17,935 nucleotides of DNA from an uncultured Propionivibrio sp. (lineage in GTDB: Bacteria > Pseudomonadota > Gammaproteobacteria > Burkholderiales > Rhodocyclaceae): NCBI GenBank assembly GCA_938040985.1, contig CALHZD010000093.1, positions 1-17,935 of the forward strand, read 5' to 3'. Below, in pieces: positions 17,251 through 17,935 of this stretch; position 1 is the first letter of the stretch; each line of letters begins with the position of its first letter. The notes under the pieces are model-generated. The model did no database searches and was not told the DNA's origin. It saw only the letters and a list, made by a program, of their open reading frames with translations. Both the position numbers and the translations under genes were made by a program.

Positions 17251-17443
17251 AAAAAGCGTGGGGGAAAAGGGGAAAAAAAGCGCCGAGAGCAATATCAAAT
17301 CCCATCTGAAATAAAAGAAACCAAGCCTTCGGCTTGTTGCCCTCTCTGCCCCTTTGGGCATCTCCCCCACAGGGGAAGAATTAAAAAACCACCTATCACC
17401 TACGCTACTGCTCCGTTGCGCTTTCCCCAAAGAGGTGCTCGGA
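17251..17443. other. Hairpin-rich non-coding DNA
   Basis: No gene is visible. Small perfect hairpins follow one another: CAAGCC-TTC-GGCTTG (17322-17336), GCCC-CTTT-GGGC (17348-17359) and CCCC-ACA-GGGG near 17365-17375. This GC-rich palindrome style is common in dispersed extragenic elements. Open minus-strand frames here give low-complexity Arg/Ser/Gly sequence and are probably not expressed. Confidence 0.4.
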
Positions 17444-17509
17444 ACTCCTTTATCTATGCGGTTTTTAGAAGGGGGATCTAGAGATGCTCTGTTTAGGCGG
17501 GTTTTGTGG
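17444..17509. repeat. Degraded copies of the 40-bp repeat unit
   Basis: ACTCCTTTATCTATGCGGTT near 17445 and a second, weaker unit near 17482 (ATGCTCTGTTTAGGCGGG) are spaced about 38 bp and resemble the left-array units, preceded by GAGGTGCTCGGA as in that array. They lie directly before the transposase remnant. Confidence 0.5.
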
Positions 17510-17538
17510 AGTAATGGACAAAAAGGGAGCTACGGGAG

Positions 17539-17935
17539 CTATTTTGTCGAGAGATAGTCTTTTATAAATCGAACCTTGTTTTCTACTTTCATTCCCTGAT
17601 GGCGCCTGATTTTCTGCTTCATGTCACCAAATTTGCTTTCTAGCAGATTGGTAGTTTTTGGAATTGCCAGTTCAGGGTGGTATTCAAAGGTAAGTAGCAG
17701 CGGCAGATTGCCTCTGGCCGATGCGTGTAGTGCGATGCACCCTTTCTTCGTTCGTTGTGCGTTCGTTCAGGTAGCCTCGATACACGTTGTGCTATTCGTT
17801 CAGTGCTTTCGCGAAGCCTTTCTCTCCGCTGCCCTTAAGTGTCAAAACCAAACTGAGTAACACCCGCTCTGCCGCTGATTTGGGTTTGCGGGTCAGGTAG
17901 CCAATAACCGTTTTGACCTGGTGGAACTGGCATAG
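17539..17935 (-). pseudogene. C-terminal remnant of a DDE-type transposase
   Basis: Read on the minus strand from the window edge, the frame gives LCQFHQVKTVIGYLTRKPK, then KSAAERVLLSLVLTLKGSGE and KGFAKALNE, ended by a TAG (17794-17792) where a tryptophan codon seems likely. It continues as HNVYRGYLNERTTNEE, shifts frame through SHYTHR near 17735, and resumes in another frame as GNLPLLLTFEYHPELAIPK, TTNLLESKFGDMKQKIRRHQ and KVRFIKDYLSTK, stopping at 17541-17539. CxFHQ followed later by TN-LE-xF-xxxK is the pattern of mutator/IS256-like transposases, with the glutamate of LLES as the likely third catalytic acidic residue. At least one stop and two frameshifts or a deletion make it inactive. 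The N-terminal half lies outside the window. I cannot name the IS family with certainty. Confidence 0.8.

Overview
The window looks like chromosome from a betaproteobacterium of moderate GC content. The gene content is typical of that class: a pilMNOPQ-aroKB cluster divergent from a class A penicillin-binding protein, then cyaY, a small LptM-type lipoprotein and lysA. A one-chain B12-dependent methylmalonyl-CoA mutase with its MeaB chaperone would fit a propionate/succinate-metabolising lineage such as the Rhodocyclales. That placement is inference from protein style and synteny, not from a search.

Layout. 1-1058 has no gene. It holds about sixteen diverged copies of a unit spaced 38-41 bp, in two blocks. 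1059-7672 is a minus-strand cluster: pilM, pilN, pilO, pilP and pilQ (type IV pilus inner-membrane alignment complex plus outer-membrane secretin, each junction overlapping by 4 bp), a perfect terminator hairpin, then aroK and aroB overlapping by 13 bp. 7673-7864 is a divergent promoter region. 7865-10213 is ponA/mrcA. cyaY (10594-10277, minus) converges with it. A small lipoprotein gene overlaps lysA by 4 bp (10638-12112). After a 454-bp non-coding gap with inverted repeats come the mutase (12567-14723) with a strong terminator, a 381-bp gap, and meaB (15105-16109) with its own terminator.

The right end (16164-17935) is decaying accessory DNA. It contains a secreted Sel1-repeat gene broken by frameshifts and stops, more copies of the 40-bp unit family, a hairpin-rich stretch, and the C-terminal part of a broken transposase cut by the window edge. 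About 120 bp near the left end (813-934) recurs in the same orientation near the right end (17127-17248), so the intact genes lie between two direct copies of a dispersed repeat.

How the genes fit together: PilM-N-O-P link the cytoplasmic pilus motor to the PilQ secretin; AroK and AroB make aromatic precursors; PonA builds peptidoglycan, and LysA removes its meso-diaminopimelate precursor towards lysine; CyaY serves Fe-S assembly; the mutase and MeaB interconvert succinyl-CoA and methylmalonyl-CoA. I found no new multi-gene system. The least explained items are the 40-bp repeat family, an 18-bp perfect palindrome upstream of meaB, and a possible 32-residue membrane peptide in the same gap.
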